Source: Candidatus Epilinea brevis
GTDB taxonomy: Bacteria > Chloroflexota > Anaerolineae > Epilineales > Epilineaceae
Assembly (NCBI GenBank): GCA_016710785.1
Contig: JADJUE010000001.1
Span: 558,001 to 622,000, forward strand
Reading direction: 5' to 3'
Length of the DNA stretch: 64,000 nucleotides
In this document: piece after piece, positions 44,970-53,771 of the stretch
Layout of the letters: every line of letters starts with the position of its first letter
Numbering within the stretch: position 1 is the stretch's first letter
Made by a program: the position numbers and the translations under genes
The notes under the pieces: generated by a model
Told to the model about the DNA's origin: nothing
Seen by the model: only the letters and a program-made list of their open reading frames with translations
The model's database searches: none

Positions 44970-46619
44970 ATGCTCCGGTCCAACGCCCGCCGCCTCGTCG
45001 CACCGCTCGCGGCCACCGCGCTCCTGGCCGCCCTGGGGCTGAGCCGCCCACCCGCCGGCGCGCCGGCCCAGGCGGCCACCGCCCGCTTTGCGGATGTGTC
45101 CCTCAGTTCCGGCGTCAAGCCGGAGGCCCTGCCGGCGGGCAGCATCGGCCATCCGCGCACCCAGGTGGCGGACATCAACGGCGACGGCTGGGACGACCTG
45201 CTGGCGCACAACATGTTCCCCAACGTGCGGGCGGGCAAGGAGCGCTTCGAGCACCTGGTCTTCCTGAACACAGGCAAGGGCACCTTCCGCGACTACAGCG
45301 CGGCCTCGGGCCTCAAGGGCGTGCAGGCGGCCTTCTTCGCCTTCGCCGACTGGGACAACGACGGGGATCTGGATGTCTTCGGCGGCCTGGACATCCCGGA
45401 CCATCCGGACGGCGGCCTGACCAACCAGATCCTGCTCAACGACGGGCGGGGCCGCTTCACCTTGCTGGAGGATTCCGGCGTCGAGGTGGCGGTGGGCACT
45501 GACCAGAACGGCAAGCCCTTCTTTGCGGTGGCCAACGCGGCGGTGGCGGACTTCAACGGCGACGCCTGGCCGGACCTGTACCTGGGCCAGGGCCAGACGA
45601 GCTACGGCGCGCCGGACCAGCTCTTTCTGGGCGCGGGCGAAGGGCGCTTCACGGACGCCTCGGAGCAGCTGGACGGCAACGACGAGCGGCCCTCCAACGG
45701 CTCGATGGCCTGCGATGTGGACAACGACGGCGATCAGGACATCCTGGTGGCGGTCTACGGCGTCTCGGACCGCGGCGCGCAGGACTTCCTGTGGATCAAC
45801 GACGGCCATGGGGGCTTCATTGACCGCGCGGTGGCCCGCGGCGTGGCCAGCCTGCCGGGCGGCAACTACTGGCGCAAGGACCTGGACAACGGCAGGATGC
45901 CGGAGCCGGACAAGGGCCTGGGCGAGTACGTGGGCGGCAACGGCTTCGGGGTGGACTGCGGCGACGTGGACGCGGACGGCGACATCGACCTGCTGGTGGC
46001 CAACATCAGCCATCCGACGGAATTCCCGGCCTCGGACACGCGCATCCCGCCGGAACAGCGGGAGCCGCTGAACTACACGCGCCGCTGGTCGGACCCGTCG
46101 ACCTTGTTCATCAACGGCGGTGAGGACGGTGGATTGGGGTTTCGAGAATGTCTGGCTGGACCGGGGCTTGCCCTACAACGAAGGGGATATCGACAGCGCG
46201 CTGGCGGATGTGGATCTGGACGGCCGGCTGGATGTGGCGATGAGCCGCGACAAGAAGTACGACGCCTCCTACAGCACCTGGGACCAGAAGGGCTGGTTCG
46301 GGCTGATGCTGCAAGGCGCGGACGGCAGGTTCAAGAGTGTCGGCAAGGACTCGGGCATCAACTACAGCGGGGACCCGACGAACGCGGAGCGGATGCGCGG
46401 CTCGGGCAATATCAACTGGACGGATTACGACCACGACGGCGACCTGGACCTCTGGGTGGGCGGTGGCCCGGGCACGACGAGCGGGCACCTGTTCAAGAAC
46501 CTGACGGTGGAGCAGCAGGGTCCGGCGGCGCATTGGCTGGCGCTGCGGACGGTGGGCGACGGCAAGAAGGTGAACCGGGATGGCTTCGGCACGCGGGTCA
46601 CGGTGCGGCAGGGGGATAA
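44970..46619 (+). CDS. Exported FG-GAP/VCBS repeat protein (N-terminal part, frameshifted)
   Basis: From ATG 44970: signal peptide (RRLVAPLAATALLAALGLS), then FG-GAP/VCBS calcium-binding loops such as VADINGDGWDDLLAHN, FADWDNDGDLDVFGG, VADFNGDAWPDLYLG, ACDVDNDGDQDILVAV and CGDVDADGDIDLLVAN, usually forming an integrin-type propeller. At 46136-46142 (ggggttt) an extra base shifts the frame; the ORF then runs as shadow to 46619. The continuation is in the 46120-46881 frame. A possible -10 (TATACT, 44867-44872) lies upstream. It is divergent from the sigma gene. Confidence 0.8.
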   Translation: MLRSNARRLVAPLAATALLAALGLSRPPAGAPAQAATARFADVSLSSGVKPEALPAGSIGHPRTQVADINGDGWDDLLAHNMFPNVRAGKERFEHLVFLNTGKGTFRDYSAASGLKGVQAAFFAFADWDNDGDLDVFGGLDIPDHPDGGLTNQILLNDGRGRFTLLEDSGVEVAVGTDQNGKPFFAVANAAVADFNGDAWPDLYLGQGQTSYGAPDQLFLGAGEGRFTDASEQLDGNDERPSNGSMACDVDNDGDQDILVAVYGVSDRGAQDFLWINDGHGGFIDRAVARGVASLPGGNYWRKDLDNGRMPEPDKGLGEYVGGNGFGVDCGDVDADGDIDLLVANISHPTEFPASDTRIPPEQREPLNYTRRWSDPSTLFINGGEDGGLGFRECLAGPGLALQRRGYRQRAGGCGSGRPAGCGDEPRQEVRRLLQHLGPEGLVRADAARRGRQVQECRQGLGHQLQRGPDERGADARLGQYQLDGLRPRRRPGPLGGRWPGHDERAPVQEPDGGAAGSGGALAGAADGGRRQEGEPGWLRHAGHGAAGG

Positions 46620-46881
46620 GATCGTGAGCCTGCGGGAGCAGAAGTCGAGCCGCGGCACCTACAACTCGACGGACACGCGGGTGCTGCACTTCGGGCTGGG
46701 GGATGTGGCGGGCGGCTATGCGGTGGAGGTGCGCTGGCCGGACGGGACGACGGCGACGTACACGGACAAGGATCTGCCGGTGGGGCATTACGCGACGGTC
46801 TACAACGATCGCGAGCCGGAGGTCATGGGGCTGCAGCGCGGGTTGGCGCTTCCATGGCTGGGGAGCGGGCGAGAGCCGTGA
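46120..46881 (+). CDS. C-terminal part of the FG-GAP protein with UnbV/ASPIC domain, after an apparent +1 frameshift
   Basis: Deleting one base at 46136-46142 joins GGEDGGLGF to ENVWLDRGLPYNEGD. The frame continues with further FG-GAP loops (ALADVDLDGRLDVAMSRD, NWTDYDHDGDLDLWVGGG) and an ASPIC/UnbV C-terminal domain (GFGTRVTVRQGDKIVSLREQ, VLHFGLGDVAGGYAVEVRWP). It ends LALPWLGSGREP, a loose Leu-Pro tag. The whole gene would encode about 636 residues. Probably extracellular; no enzymatic motif is seen. Confidence 0.75.
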   Translation: MRTVDWGFENVWLDRGLPYNEGDIDSALADVDLDGRLDVAMSRDKKYDASYSTWDQKGWFGLMLQGADGRFKSVGKDSGINYSGDPTNAERMRGSGNINWTDYDHDGDLDLWVGGGPGTTSGHLFKNLTVEQQGPAAHWLALRTVGDGKKVNRDGFGTRVTVRQGDKIVSLREQKSSRGTYNSTDTRVLHFGLGDVAGGYAVEVRWPDGTTATYTDKDLPVGHYATVYNDREPEVMGLQRGLALPWLGSGREP

Positions 46882-46886
46882 GGTAG

Positions 46887-46949
46887 GGGCGAAGCATCCG
46901 CCACGAGCAGCCCAGGGAACGCCATCACGGCACGACGGATGCTTCGCCC
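46887..46949. repeat. Inverted repeat with gggcgaagcatccg arms
   Basis: Arms gggcgaagcatccg (46887-46900) and its reverse complement (46936-46949) surround 35 bases. It lies six bases past the FG-GAP gene stop and 75 bp before the larger repeat at 47024. It looks like a small mobile or REP-type element and may also act as a terminator. Confidence 0.65.
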
Positions 46950-47023
46950 TTCGCTTTCGCGCCAGGATACGGACGGTTGTGCTAGCGGCGGCGGTGTTGC
47001 GGGGGGTGCGGGAGGGGGGGGTG

Positions 47024-47260
47024 TGGCTGGCGGGTCAGGACGTCACCTTCGTATGTTGGAGGGTTTTTCGCAGGGGGCTTGCAGCGCCCCCTGCACCCGC
47101 CGCTGGGGGGCATTGCCCCCCAGACCCCCTAAACTACGGATCGACGGCGGGGCTGGGGATGAAGCGGGCGGGGCTGGCCCTGTGGGTGGACTGGCGATTG
47201 GCTTGTAAGCCATCCACTTCATCCTTCCTGAGCTGGTGTGGGGATGCTTGGCCATGGGGG
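47024..47260 (+). repeat. Left copy of a ~235-bp inverted repeat
   Basis: It matches 48573-48810 in reverse orientation with about eleven differences by hand alignment, and 47062-47158 is identical. The repeat contains two strong hairpins (gcagggggc/gccccctgc and ctggggggc/gccccccag). It encodes no convincing protein. With the right copy it brackets the lipoprotein gene 47364-48530. Confidence 0.9.
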
Positions 47261-47272
47261 TGTGAGGTGCGG

Positions 47273-47304
47273 GCTCCCCTCCCCCAGCCGTTTTGGGGGA
47301 GGGG
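47273..47304. repeat. Palindromic C/G repeat (copy 2, reverse of the topoisomerase copy)
   Basis: Arms cccctccccc (47276-47285) and gggggagggg (47295-47304) around agccgtttt. Its reverse complement matches 19028-19060 almost exactly. It lies between the left 235-bp repeat and the lipoprotein gene. Confidence 0.8.
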
Positions 47305-47363
47305 TTGGGGGTGGGGGCGGGCGCGGGAAGTGCTGCTTGTCGGGGAGCATTGAGGAGGGCTGA

Positions 47364-48530
47364 ATGGTCATCGGGAATGGTAACGGGATACGGTGGGGGC
47401 TGCTGGTGGGATTGATGACCCTGGCGGGAGGGTGCGCGCGCCCGATTCCAACCACGGTGAGGGTGCCAGCAACGGCAGAGAGTGAGGATCGCGCAACCCT
47501 CTTGTCCGGTCCCGATCCCTGTGTAGGCTGGCGAACTGGATCCTCCTTGGTACCCGTTCGGCTCGTCGAGCGGCGATCAGACGGCTTCCTTGTGCTGGAA
47601 GGCCTTTGGCCCTTCTCCCCTCCGCCACAGCAGCTGCCGCCCAATGTCACTTTACCGACCCAGCTACCTCTTTACGCTCTGCGCTGTACAGCACGAATGG
47701 AAGTCGATGGAAGTGAACTCAGTGTGGACACGGTGAACGTTCTCACTGCCCCGGCCATCGGACCCACGCTGACCGTCGTCTTCGCCACCTCGGCTGCTGG
47801 ACAGACAGCCACCTCGGATGTGCTTGCGACCGCGACTGCGCATTCCGCGTCAACGCCGCCGCCTACTTTCGCAAATGCGCCGTCAGCACCCATTCACATT
47901 CCGCTGGACAGCGTTGAAATGCTTTGCGGTGCCACTCCCTCCGGACCGCTGGTGGATGTCGGATGGGACGGTACCGCGTGGATTCTCTCCTTCGATGAAC
48001 TGCGATCACCTCCGGTCGCAGCGCTGATCGGAACCCCAGGGACCCACGGTCCATCAGCAGTCGCAGATCGATGCACAGTCACCCTCCACCCTTCCGGTGA
48101 ACACGAAGTCAGCCACCAGCGACTGGCGACCAGCGCCGCAACACCTGTCTCGCTCGACGGCCGAACCCCGGCCCCGGACCTATGCGCTGGATACAACAAG
48201 CATCTGTCCCTGATTCCGGTGCACCTCACTGAAATCTACCTCGACACCACTCAGACTGGGACATGGAATCTGGTCTTGGATGGCCTCTGGCCGCTCATCG
48301 GGGCCCCAGCTCCTCCCGCCCATTGGACCCCAATCGCCACAGAAGCACCAAGCTACCAAAGCCGGTGCCATCTTCATCTGTATCCGGACGGTCATGAGGG
48401 CAATGGCGGCGATGTCATCAACGTCCTCACTGCCCCAGCCATCGGCCCAACGCTCACCATCGCCATCGCCACCCGTGCCGCTGAACGCACCGCACTCAGT
48501 GCCACCTGGTCCGCCGACAAGATCCCATAG
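47364..48530 (+). CDS. Lipoprotein with internally duplicated domain, bracketed by inverted repeats
   Basis: This 388-residue protein is not recognised. The lipobox is LMTLAGGC, with Cys24 the lipidated residue; GAGGAGG lies just before ATG 47364. Residues ~50-155 and ~270-385 are clearly related: both have D-x-C-x-G at the start, LVLxGLWP in the middle, a Cys before a strand, and VNVLTAPAIGPTLT near the end, with matching DNA there (about 47731-47770 and 48416-48455). A shorter diverged copy lies between them (CGATPSGPLVDVGWDGTAWI to CTVTLHPSGEH). Base composition looks less GC-rich than its neighbours. The position between two inverted repeats suggests the gene arrived, or is moved, as a unit. 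Confidence 0.8.
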   Translation: MVIGNGNGIRWGLLVGLMTLAGGCARPIPTTVRVPATAESEDRATLLSGPDPCVGWRTGSSLVPVRLVERRSDGFLVLEGLWPFSPPPQQLPPNVTLPTQLPLYALRCTARMEVDGSELSVDTVNVLTAPAIGPTLTVVFATSAAGQTATSDVLATATAHSASTPPPTFANAPSAPIHIPLDSVEMLCGATPSGPLVDVGWDGTAWILSFDELRSPPVAALIGTPGTHGPSAVADRCTVTLHPSGEHEVSHQRLATSAATPVSLDGRTPAPDLCAGYNKHLSLIPVHLTEIYLDTTQTGTWNLVLDGLWPLIGAPAPPAHWTPIATEAPSYQSRCHLHLYPDGHEGNGGDVINVLTAPAIGPTLTIAIATRAAERTALSATWSADKIP

Positions 48531-48572
48531 CTCCCCGCCGCAAGCAGCTCCCCACCCCCACCTTCACCACTC

Positions 48573-48810
48573 CCCCCCCATGGCCAAGCATCCCCACACC
48601 AGCCCAGCAAGGATGAAGTGGATGGCTTACAAGCCAATCGCCAGTTCATCCACAGCGGCCAGCCCCACCCGCTCCAACCCCAGCCCCGCCGTCGATCCGT
48701 AGTTTAGGGGGTCTGGGGGGCAATGCCCCCCAGCGGCGGGTGCAGGGGGCGCTGCAAGCCCCCTGCGAAAAACCTTCCACCATACGAAGGTGACGTCCCG
48801 ACCCGCCACC
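48573..48810 (-). repeat. Right copy of the ~235-bp inverted repeat
   Basis: Reverse complement of 47024-47260 with about eleven mismatches or indels. It starts 43 bp after the lipoprotein stop and ends about 47 bp before the promoter of the vWA gene. The gap 48531-48891 holds nothing else apart from that promoter. Confidence 0.9.
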
Positions 48811-48856
48811 CGCCTTCCTCCGTCCCCTACCCCGTCCCCCCCCTCACAACCCCTCA

Positions 48857-48885
48857 TTGCATCCAAATCCCCCGCCCCGTATACT
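48857..48885 (+). promoter_or_regulatory. Promoter giving a probably leaderless vWA transcript
   Basis: TTGCAT (48857-48862), a 17-base spacer, TATACT (48880-48885). The ATG at 48892 begins seven bases after the -10 hexamer, where transcription itself would start, and there is no Shine-Dalgarno. Confidence 0.55.
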
Positions 48886-48891
48886 CCCACC

Positions 48892-50658
48892 ATGATCCGT
48901 CCCCGAACCGTCACCCTGGATCACGCCCGTCGTCAGCGCCCCGTCACCTGGGTCCTGCTCACCAGCCTTGCCTTCGCCCTGGCCGCCGCCCGCCCTGCCA
49001 CCGCGCAGACCGGTGCTGGCAGACCCGCCGCCCTCGCCCAGAACGAAGGCCCCTGCGCCATCCAGCTGCTGCGCGACGTCCCCGCGCAGGCCGTCGTCGA
49101 CCAGCCCTTCCCCGTGGCCATCACCGTCAAGGCCGACTGTGCCGGCGCCGCGCTGCCCCTGCACCTCGCCGTCGTCGTCGACAACACCATCAACGTCGGC
49201 GGGCCGCGGATGGAAGGCATCAAGAACGGCATTCGCGCCCTCTTCGACGCCCTCGACTTCAGCCGTTCGCAGGCCGGCCTCGCCACGTTCAACGCCAAGG
49301 TCGACTTCCTCGTGCCCATGGGCCGCGACCGCGAGGCCCTCAAGGCCGCCGTCGAAAGCTTCTACCCCCGTACCGGCAGCCGCGTCGACCTGGCGATGCG
49401 CGCCGGCTACCAGATGCTCAAGAACGCCCGCGGCAGCGGCGAGCCCGGGGTGCAGGAGGTCGTGCTGCTCGTCTCCGGCGGCCCCAACGAGGACGGTCCC
49501 GACGTCCCCCTGGCCGAGGCAGCCAAAGCCAAGGACGACGGCGTCCTCATCGTCACCGTCGCCGCCGCCAGCGCCGCCGATTATGACATGCTCACCCGCA
49601 TGGCCACCTCGCCCGCCTTCTTCTACACCGAGACCATCGCCGGGCGCTACCCCGGCCTCTTCCAGCAGATCGTGAAGGACCTGTCACAGGTCAAGCTCAT
49701 GGGCGGTCTCGTCACCGACACCCTGGCCACCGGCTTCGACTACAGCTGGGGCACCGGCATCCCCGCGCCCCGCCTGCGCGGGCGCGACCTCACCTGGCTC
49801 TACGCCGTGTGGCCCGAGGGCGGGCTCGACATCAGCTACCAGGCCCTCTGCAAGCAGCTGGGCCGCTTCCCTTCCTCCGACGGCGCCACCGTGGAGCTCA
49901 ACTTCGATCGCGGCTCGCCATACGTCTACGCCCTGCCCGTGGCCCCCATCGACTGCGTGCCGCCGCCCACCGCCACCGCCACCCCGACGGCGACGCCCAC
50001 CACCACCGTGACACCGTCGGCCAGCCCCAGCCCGCGCCCCACCGAGCCCCTCAGGCCCGTGTACCTGCCCTTCCTCGGCCGCCGTCACTGCAAGCCCACC
50101 GACCACCGCGCCGATGTCGTGCTGCTGCTGGACGCCTCCTCCAGCATGCACGAACCCGCCGCCGGCGGCGAGATCAAGCTGCAGCTGGCCCTGGACGCCG
50201 GCACCGCCTTCATCGACAGCCTCAGCTTCCCCGGCGACCGCGCCGCCGTCGTGGCCTTCAGCGGCCGCAGCGAAGTGCTGCTGGGCCTCTCCGACAACCG
50301 CTTGGGGCTGCTGATGGCCCTGGCCGACATCTACGGCCACGTGCGCGTGGGAAGCCGTCTGGACCAGGGCCTGGCCACCGCCCAGCAGCTGCTCGCCGCC
50401 GGCGGCCCTGGCCGCGTGCCCGTCGTCGTCCTGCTCACCGACGGCCTGGCCGATCCCCCGGCAGCGCAGGCCGCCGCCGCGCGCGCCCGCGCCGCCGGCC
50501 TGACACTGTTCGCCATCGGCCTGGGCGAGGGGGCCGACGCCGCCCTGCTGCAGCAGCTTGCCGGCAGCCCCGACCGCTTCTTCCCCTCTCCTGACGGCGT
50601 CGACCTGGAGCGGATCTTCCGCCTCGTCGCAGCCATGGCGGGCTGCGACGGCGGTTGA
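48892..50658 (+). CDS. Exported protein with two vWA domains separated by a Pro/Thr linker and YLPF tag
   Basis: This is a 588-residue protein. A signal peptide (WVLLTSLAFALAAARPATAQ) leads to a first vWA-like domain (LHLAVVVDNTINVGG, EVVLLVSGGPNEDG) whose metal site is degenerate (DNTIN instead of DxSxS). A linker of Pro/Thr repeats and RPVYLPFLGRRHC, the Leu-Pro tag in mid-chain, comes next. A second vWA domain follows with an intact site (VVLLLDASSSMHE, VVVLLTDGLADPP). Likely an extracellular adhesion or assembly protein. The next gene is a relative of its first half. Start ATG 48892; no ribosome site. Confidence 0.82.
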   Translation: MIRPRTVTLDHARRQRPVTWVLLTSLAFALAAARPATAQTGAGRPAALAQNEGPCAIQLLRDVPAQAVVDQPFPVAITVKADCAGAALPLHLAVVVDNTINVGGPRMEGIKNGIRALFDALDFSRSQAGLATFNAKVDFLVPMGRDREALKAAVESFYPRTGSRVDLAMRAGYQMLKNARGSGEPGVQEVVLLVSGGPNEDGPDVPLAEAAKAKDDGVLIVTVAAASAADYDMLTRMATSPAFFYTETIAGRYPGLFQQIVKDLSQVKLMGGLVTDTLATGFDYSWGTGIPAPRLRGRDLTWLYAVWPEGGLDISYQALCKQLGRFPSSDGATVELNFDRGSPYVYALPVAPIDCVPPPTATATPTATPTTTVTPSASPSPRPTEPLRPVYLPFLGRRHCKPTDHRADVVLLLDASSSMHEPAAGGEIKLQLALDAGTAFIDSLSFPGDRAAVVAFSGRSEVLLGLSDNRLGLLMALADIYGHVRVGSRLDQGLATAQQLLAAGGPGRVPVVVLLTDGLADPPAAQAAAARARAAGLTLFAIGLGEGADAALLQQLAGSPDRFFPSPDGVDLERIFRLVAAMAGCDGG

Positions 50659-50771
50659 CGCCAAGGCGATGCAACCATCGCCGCGCCTGGCGCTACCCAT
50701 AGGATGAAGTGGTGGATCGACTTCCTGTTGTATGATTGCATCCAAGCCAGAACCGAACAGGTAGAGAGGAC

Positions 50772-52190
50772 ATGATCATGAGCCGATTGCATCAAAAATG
50801 GCTGGCGCCCGTCATGATGGCCGCCATCCTGGCCTTGCTGGGCGTGGCCGGCCTGCACCGCGCGGCGGCCGACGGGCCACCCTCCCCCTTGCAGGGTGGC
50901 GAGGAGCCGCCGGAGGAACGCCCCTGCGGCATCACCTTCGACCGCACCCTCGAGCCCCGGGTGGTCAAGCAGGGCGACCAGATCACCGTGCGCGTGAACT
51001 ACGACTACAAATGCGCCCAACGCTCGCGCAAGGTCAACATCATCCTGGCCGTCGCCGACACCCTCGGTTCGGACGTGAACCCGCGCGACGGGGTCAGCAT
51101 CCTGAACAACCTCAAGCGCGGCCTCAAGGACTTCGCCAACCGCGTCAACTACTCCAACGGCTCCTGCATCGGCCTGGTGGTCTTCGCAGCCACCGCCATG
51201 CCGTTGATGCCGCTGCAATGCGGCGCGGCGGCACGCGACGAGATCCTGAAGCGCATCGACAACAACCTGCGCCTCAAGCCTTCCGGCGCGGTCAACGGCC
51301 TCGGCGAAGCCATCCGCGACGCCACGCAGCAGCTGCCGGTGGATGACAAGACGCAGGACAACCTCATCGTGGTGTTTGACTCCGGCGCGCCTGAGACAGG
51401 TTCCAGCGAAGAGCGCATCCCCGTGCCGACCGACCAGGCCTGCGAGGTGGCGAAGCGCGGCGGCGTCGAGATCGCCGCGGTGCAGATGGCCTGGGCGCAG
51501 GGCCGGCTCATCGCCTACAAATGCATCACCCAGGGCATGTGGACCGCCCGCCAGTCGGACGGCAAAGACCTGCAGGAAGTGTGGAACGCCGCCGCGGAGG
51601 CATTGCTCTACGGCGACAAGATGAACGAGGCCACCTACTGCGACTACTTCAACCGCCAGCTCTTCGAGTTCATCCCCGGCTCCGCCTCCCCGCGCGATCC
51701 GGACGATGACGATCCCTTCAGCGGCGTCTGCTGGACCTTCAAGGCCGCCACCCACCGACCGGGCGGGCAGTCCATCGAATACAGCATGCGGGTGAAGGAC
51801 GACGACCCAGGATTGGCGGGTCAGAAGATCGAACTGGGCGACGAAGCCAGGCTGTACTTCAACTTCGTCAGCGGGGCCAACCTGGAGTACTTCCTGCCCA
51901 ACCCGCTCATCTGCATCTACGAGAAGGGCAAACCGGAGTTCTGCAACAACTTCCCGCCGGCGACGCCGTCGGCCACGCCGGATATGCCGCCGACCGTGGC
52001 GCCGACGGTAGCGCCCACGCAGGCGCCGCCGACCGAGACGGCCACCGGACCGGGGCCAACCGACACGCCGGTCGGTCCAGCTCCGACGGACACGCCGGAG
52101 CCGCCGACCACCGAGCCGCCGACGGCGGTGCCTACCGTGGCCCCGCAGCGCACCATCTACCTTCCCGCGCTGGAAAACAAGAATCCCTGA
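50772..52190 (+). CDS. Exported vWA-like protein with C-terminal Pro/Thr linker and YLPA tag
   Basis: This protein of about 472 residues has a signal peptide (WLAPVMMAAILALLGVAGL) and a vWA-like domain related to the first domain of the preceding gene (both begin with PCxI before it; VNIILAVADTLGSDV, NLIVVFDSGAPETG). The metal site is again degenerate. The end is a ~90-residue Pro/Thr/Ala linker closing with PQRTIYLPALENKNP, the Leu-Pro tag. The start is ATG 50772 or 50778, with AGAGGA upstream; a TTG at 50736 is less likely. It is 113 bp downstream of its relative and is followed by a classical terminator. Confidence 0.82.
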   Translation: MIMSRLHQKWLAPVMMAAILALLGVAGLHRAAADGPPSPLQGGEEPPEERPCGITFDRTLEPRVVKQGDQITVRVNYDYKCAQRSRKVNIILAVADTLGSDVNPRDGVSILNNLKRGLKDFANRVNYSNGSCIGLVVFAATAMPLMPLQCGAAARDEILKRIDNNLRLKPSGAVNGLGEAIRDATQQLPVDDKTQDNLIVVFDSGAPETGSSEERIPVPTDQACEVAKRGGVEIAAVQMAWAQGRLIAYKCITQGMWTARQSDGKDLQEVWNAAAEALLYGDKMNEATYCDYFNRQLFEFIPGSASPRDPDDDDPFSGVCWTFKAATHRPGGQSIEYSMRVKDDDPGLAGQKIELGDEARLYFNFVSGANLEYFLPNPLICIYEKGKPEFCNNFPPATPSATPDMPPTVAPTVAPTQAPPTETATGPGPTDTPVGPAPTDTPEPPTTEPPTAVPTVAPQRTIYLPALENKNP

Positions 52191-52209
52191 TCGCAAACAG
52201 CCGCTGAGA

Positions 52210-52242
52210 ACGGGGGCAGCCTGCGGGCTGCCCCCGTTTTTT
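52210..52242 (+). terminator. Intrinsic terminator after the second vWA gene
   Basis: A 12-bp perfect stem (52210-52221 with 52226-52237), 4-base loop, followed by six T. Textbook form. Confidence 0.92.
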
Positions 52243-52395
52243 GTTGGCACGTGTTCACAGCGCAAGCGCCTCGCAGTCGGGGGGCCCCGACAAGCTCGCC
52301 CGCGGGGATTGTTGACCCTCCCGGACCTTGCTCCTAGCATTCGCGCCAGCCCTGCCACCCCCCGGTCGCAAGCCCGGTCCCACGAGGCTCCGCTC

Positions 52396-53649
52396 ATGCT
52401 GCACAGCCCCGCCCCCGCCAGCCCGACCCCGCGCCCGGCCGCGTTGAACGCGCGGGATCTCGTCGCTCTGGAGGACCGCTACGGAGCGCATAACTACCAT
52501 CCGCTGGACGTCGTGCTCACCCGCGCCCAGGGCTGCTGGGTCTGGGACCTCGACGGCAACCGCTACCTGGACTGCCTGGCCGCCTACAGCGCCGTCAACC
52601 AGGGCCACAACCATCCGCGCATCGTCGCCGCCCTGGTGGAGCAGGCCGGGCGCCTGGCCCTGACCAGCCGCGCCTTCCACAACGACCAGCTCGGCCCCTT
52701 CTGCCAGGAGCTCTCCGAGTTGACCGGCTTCCGCCGCGTGCTGCCGATGAACACCGGCGCCGAAGCGGTGGAGACGGCGCTCAAAGCGGTGCGCAAGTGG
52801 GGCTACAAGGTCAAGGGCGTGCCGGAGGGCCAGGCTGAGATCCTGTGCTTCAGCGGCAACTTCTCCGGGCGCACCATCAGCATCATCTCCTTCTCCGACG
52901 AGCCGCAGTACCGCGACGGCTTCGGTCCCTTCACGCCCGGCTTCCGCATCCTGCCCTACGGCGACGCGGCGGCGGTGGAGGCGGCCATCACCCCCAACAC
53001 CGTCGCCGTCTTCATGGAGCCCATCCAAGGCGAGGCCGGCGTGGTCATCCCCCCGCCGGGCACCCTCAGTCGCATCCGCGAGATCTGCGACGAGCAGGAA
53101 GTGCTGTTGATCTTCGACGAGATCCAGAGCGGATTGGGGCGCACCGGCCGGATGTTTGCCTGGCAGCATGAGAATGCGCGGCCTGACGGCATGGTGTTGG
53201 GCAAGGCCCTCAGCGGCGGCCTGTACCCCGTATCGGCCTTCGTGGCCGACGACGCCCTGATGGATGTCTTCCATCCCGGCGACCACGGCTCCACCTTCGG
53301 CGGCAACCCCCTGGGCGCCGCGGTAGCCCGCGCCGCCATCCGCGTCCTCGTCGACGAGGGGCTGGCGGAGAACGCGGCGCTCATGGGTGAACGCTTTGCC
53401 GCCGGCCTGGCCGACCTGAAGCAGCCCTCCATCGCCGCCATCCGCCAGCGCGGCCTGTGGATCGGCATCGAGCTCTGGCCGCCGGTGGGCGGTGCGCGCA
53501 CCTATGCCGAGGCGCTCAAGGCCCGCGGCCTCCTGTGCAAGGAGACCCATATCCACACCATCCGCATCGCCCCGCCGCTCACCATCCAGCCGGCCGAGGT
53601 GGACTGGGCCTTGGAGCAGCTGCACGCGGTGTTCGAGCAATTGGACTGA
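52396..53649 (+). CDS. rocD: Ornithine aminotransferase
   Basis: This 417-residue class III PLP aminotransferase converts ornithine and 2-oxoglutarate to glutamate semialdehyde and glutamate (arginine/proline metabolism). It carries the family-typical opening YGAHNYHPLDVVLTRAQGCWVWDLDGNRYLDCLAAYSAVNQGH, NTGAEAVETALKAVRKWGY, EPIQGEAGVVIPPPGTL, LIFDEIQSGLGRTGRMFAWQHE, the PLP Lys in VLGKALSGGLYPVSA, and HGSTFGGNPLGAAVARAAI. The start is ATG 52396; the frame is open from 52309 without support. It is a single-gene unit after the terminator. Confidence 0.95.
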   Translation: MLHSPAPASPTPRPAALNARDLVALEDRYGAHNYHPLDVVLTRAQGCWVWDLDGNRYLDCLAAYSAVNQGHNHPRIVAALVEQAGRLALTSRAFHNDQLGPFCQELSELTGFRRVLPMNTGAEAVETALKAVRKWGYKVKGVPEGQAEILCFSGNFSGRTISIISFSDEPQYRDGFGPFTPGFRILPYGDAAAVEAAITPNTVAVFMEPIQGEAGVVIPPPGTLSRIREICDEQEVLLIFDEIQSGLGRTGRMFAWQHENARPDGMVLGKALSGGLYPVSAFVADDALMDVFHPGDHGSTFGGNPLGAAVARAAIRVLVDEGLAENAALMGERFAAGLADLKQPSIAAIRQRGLWIGIELWPPVGGARTYAEALKARGLLCKETHIHTIRIAPPLTIQPAEVDWALEQLHAVFEQLD

Positions 53650-53756
53650 CCGGGTCGGCTGACCGGGCCGGATGACCGGACCGGCGGACGCCGGTCGCGG
53701 CGCGCCCCTCGCGGCATGACCGGCGGGGAGGAATCCACCCGAACGGCGGGCTTCGG

Positions 53757-53764
53757 TATACAAT
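53757..53764 (+). promoter_or_regulatory. Putative -10 element for a leaderless ABC permease transcript
   Basis: TATACAAT directly precedes the candidate start codons. Transcription starting seven bases on would fall at ATG 53772. No good -35 is seen. Confidence 0.35.
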
Positions 53765-53771
53765 GCCCGCC

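Noticed and set aside
47024..48810. Classical composite transposon
   Set aside because: No transposase frame in either repeat or in the interior, and no clear target-site duplication at the outer ends.
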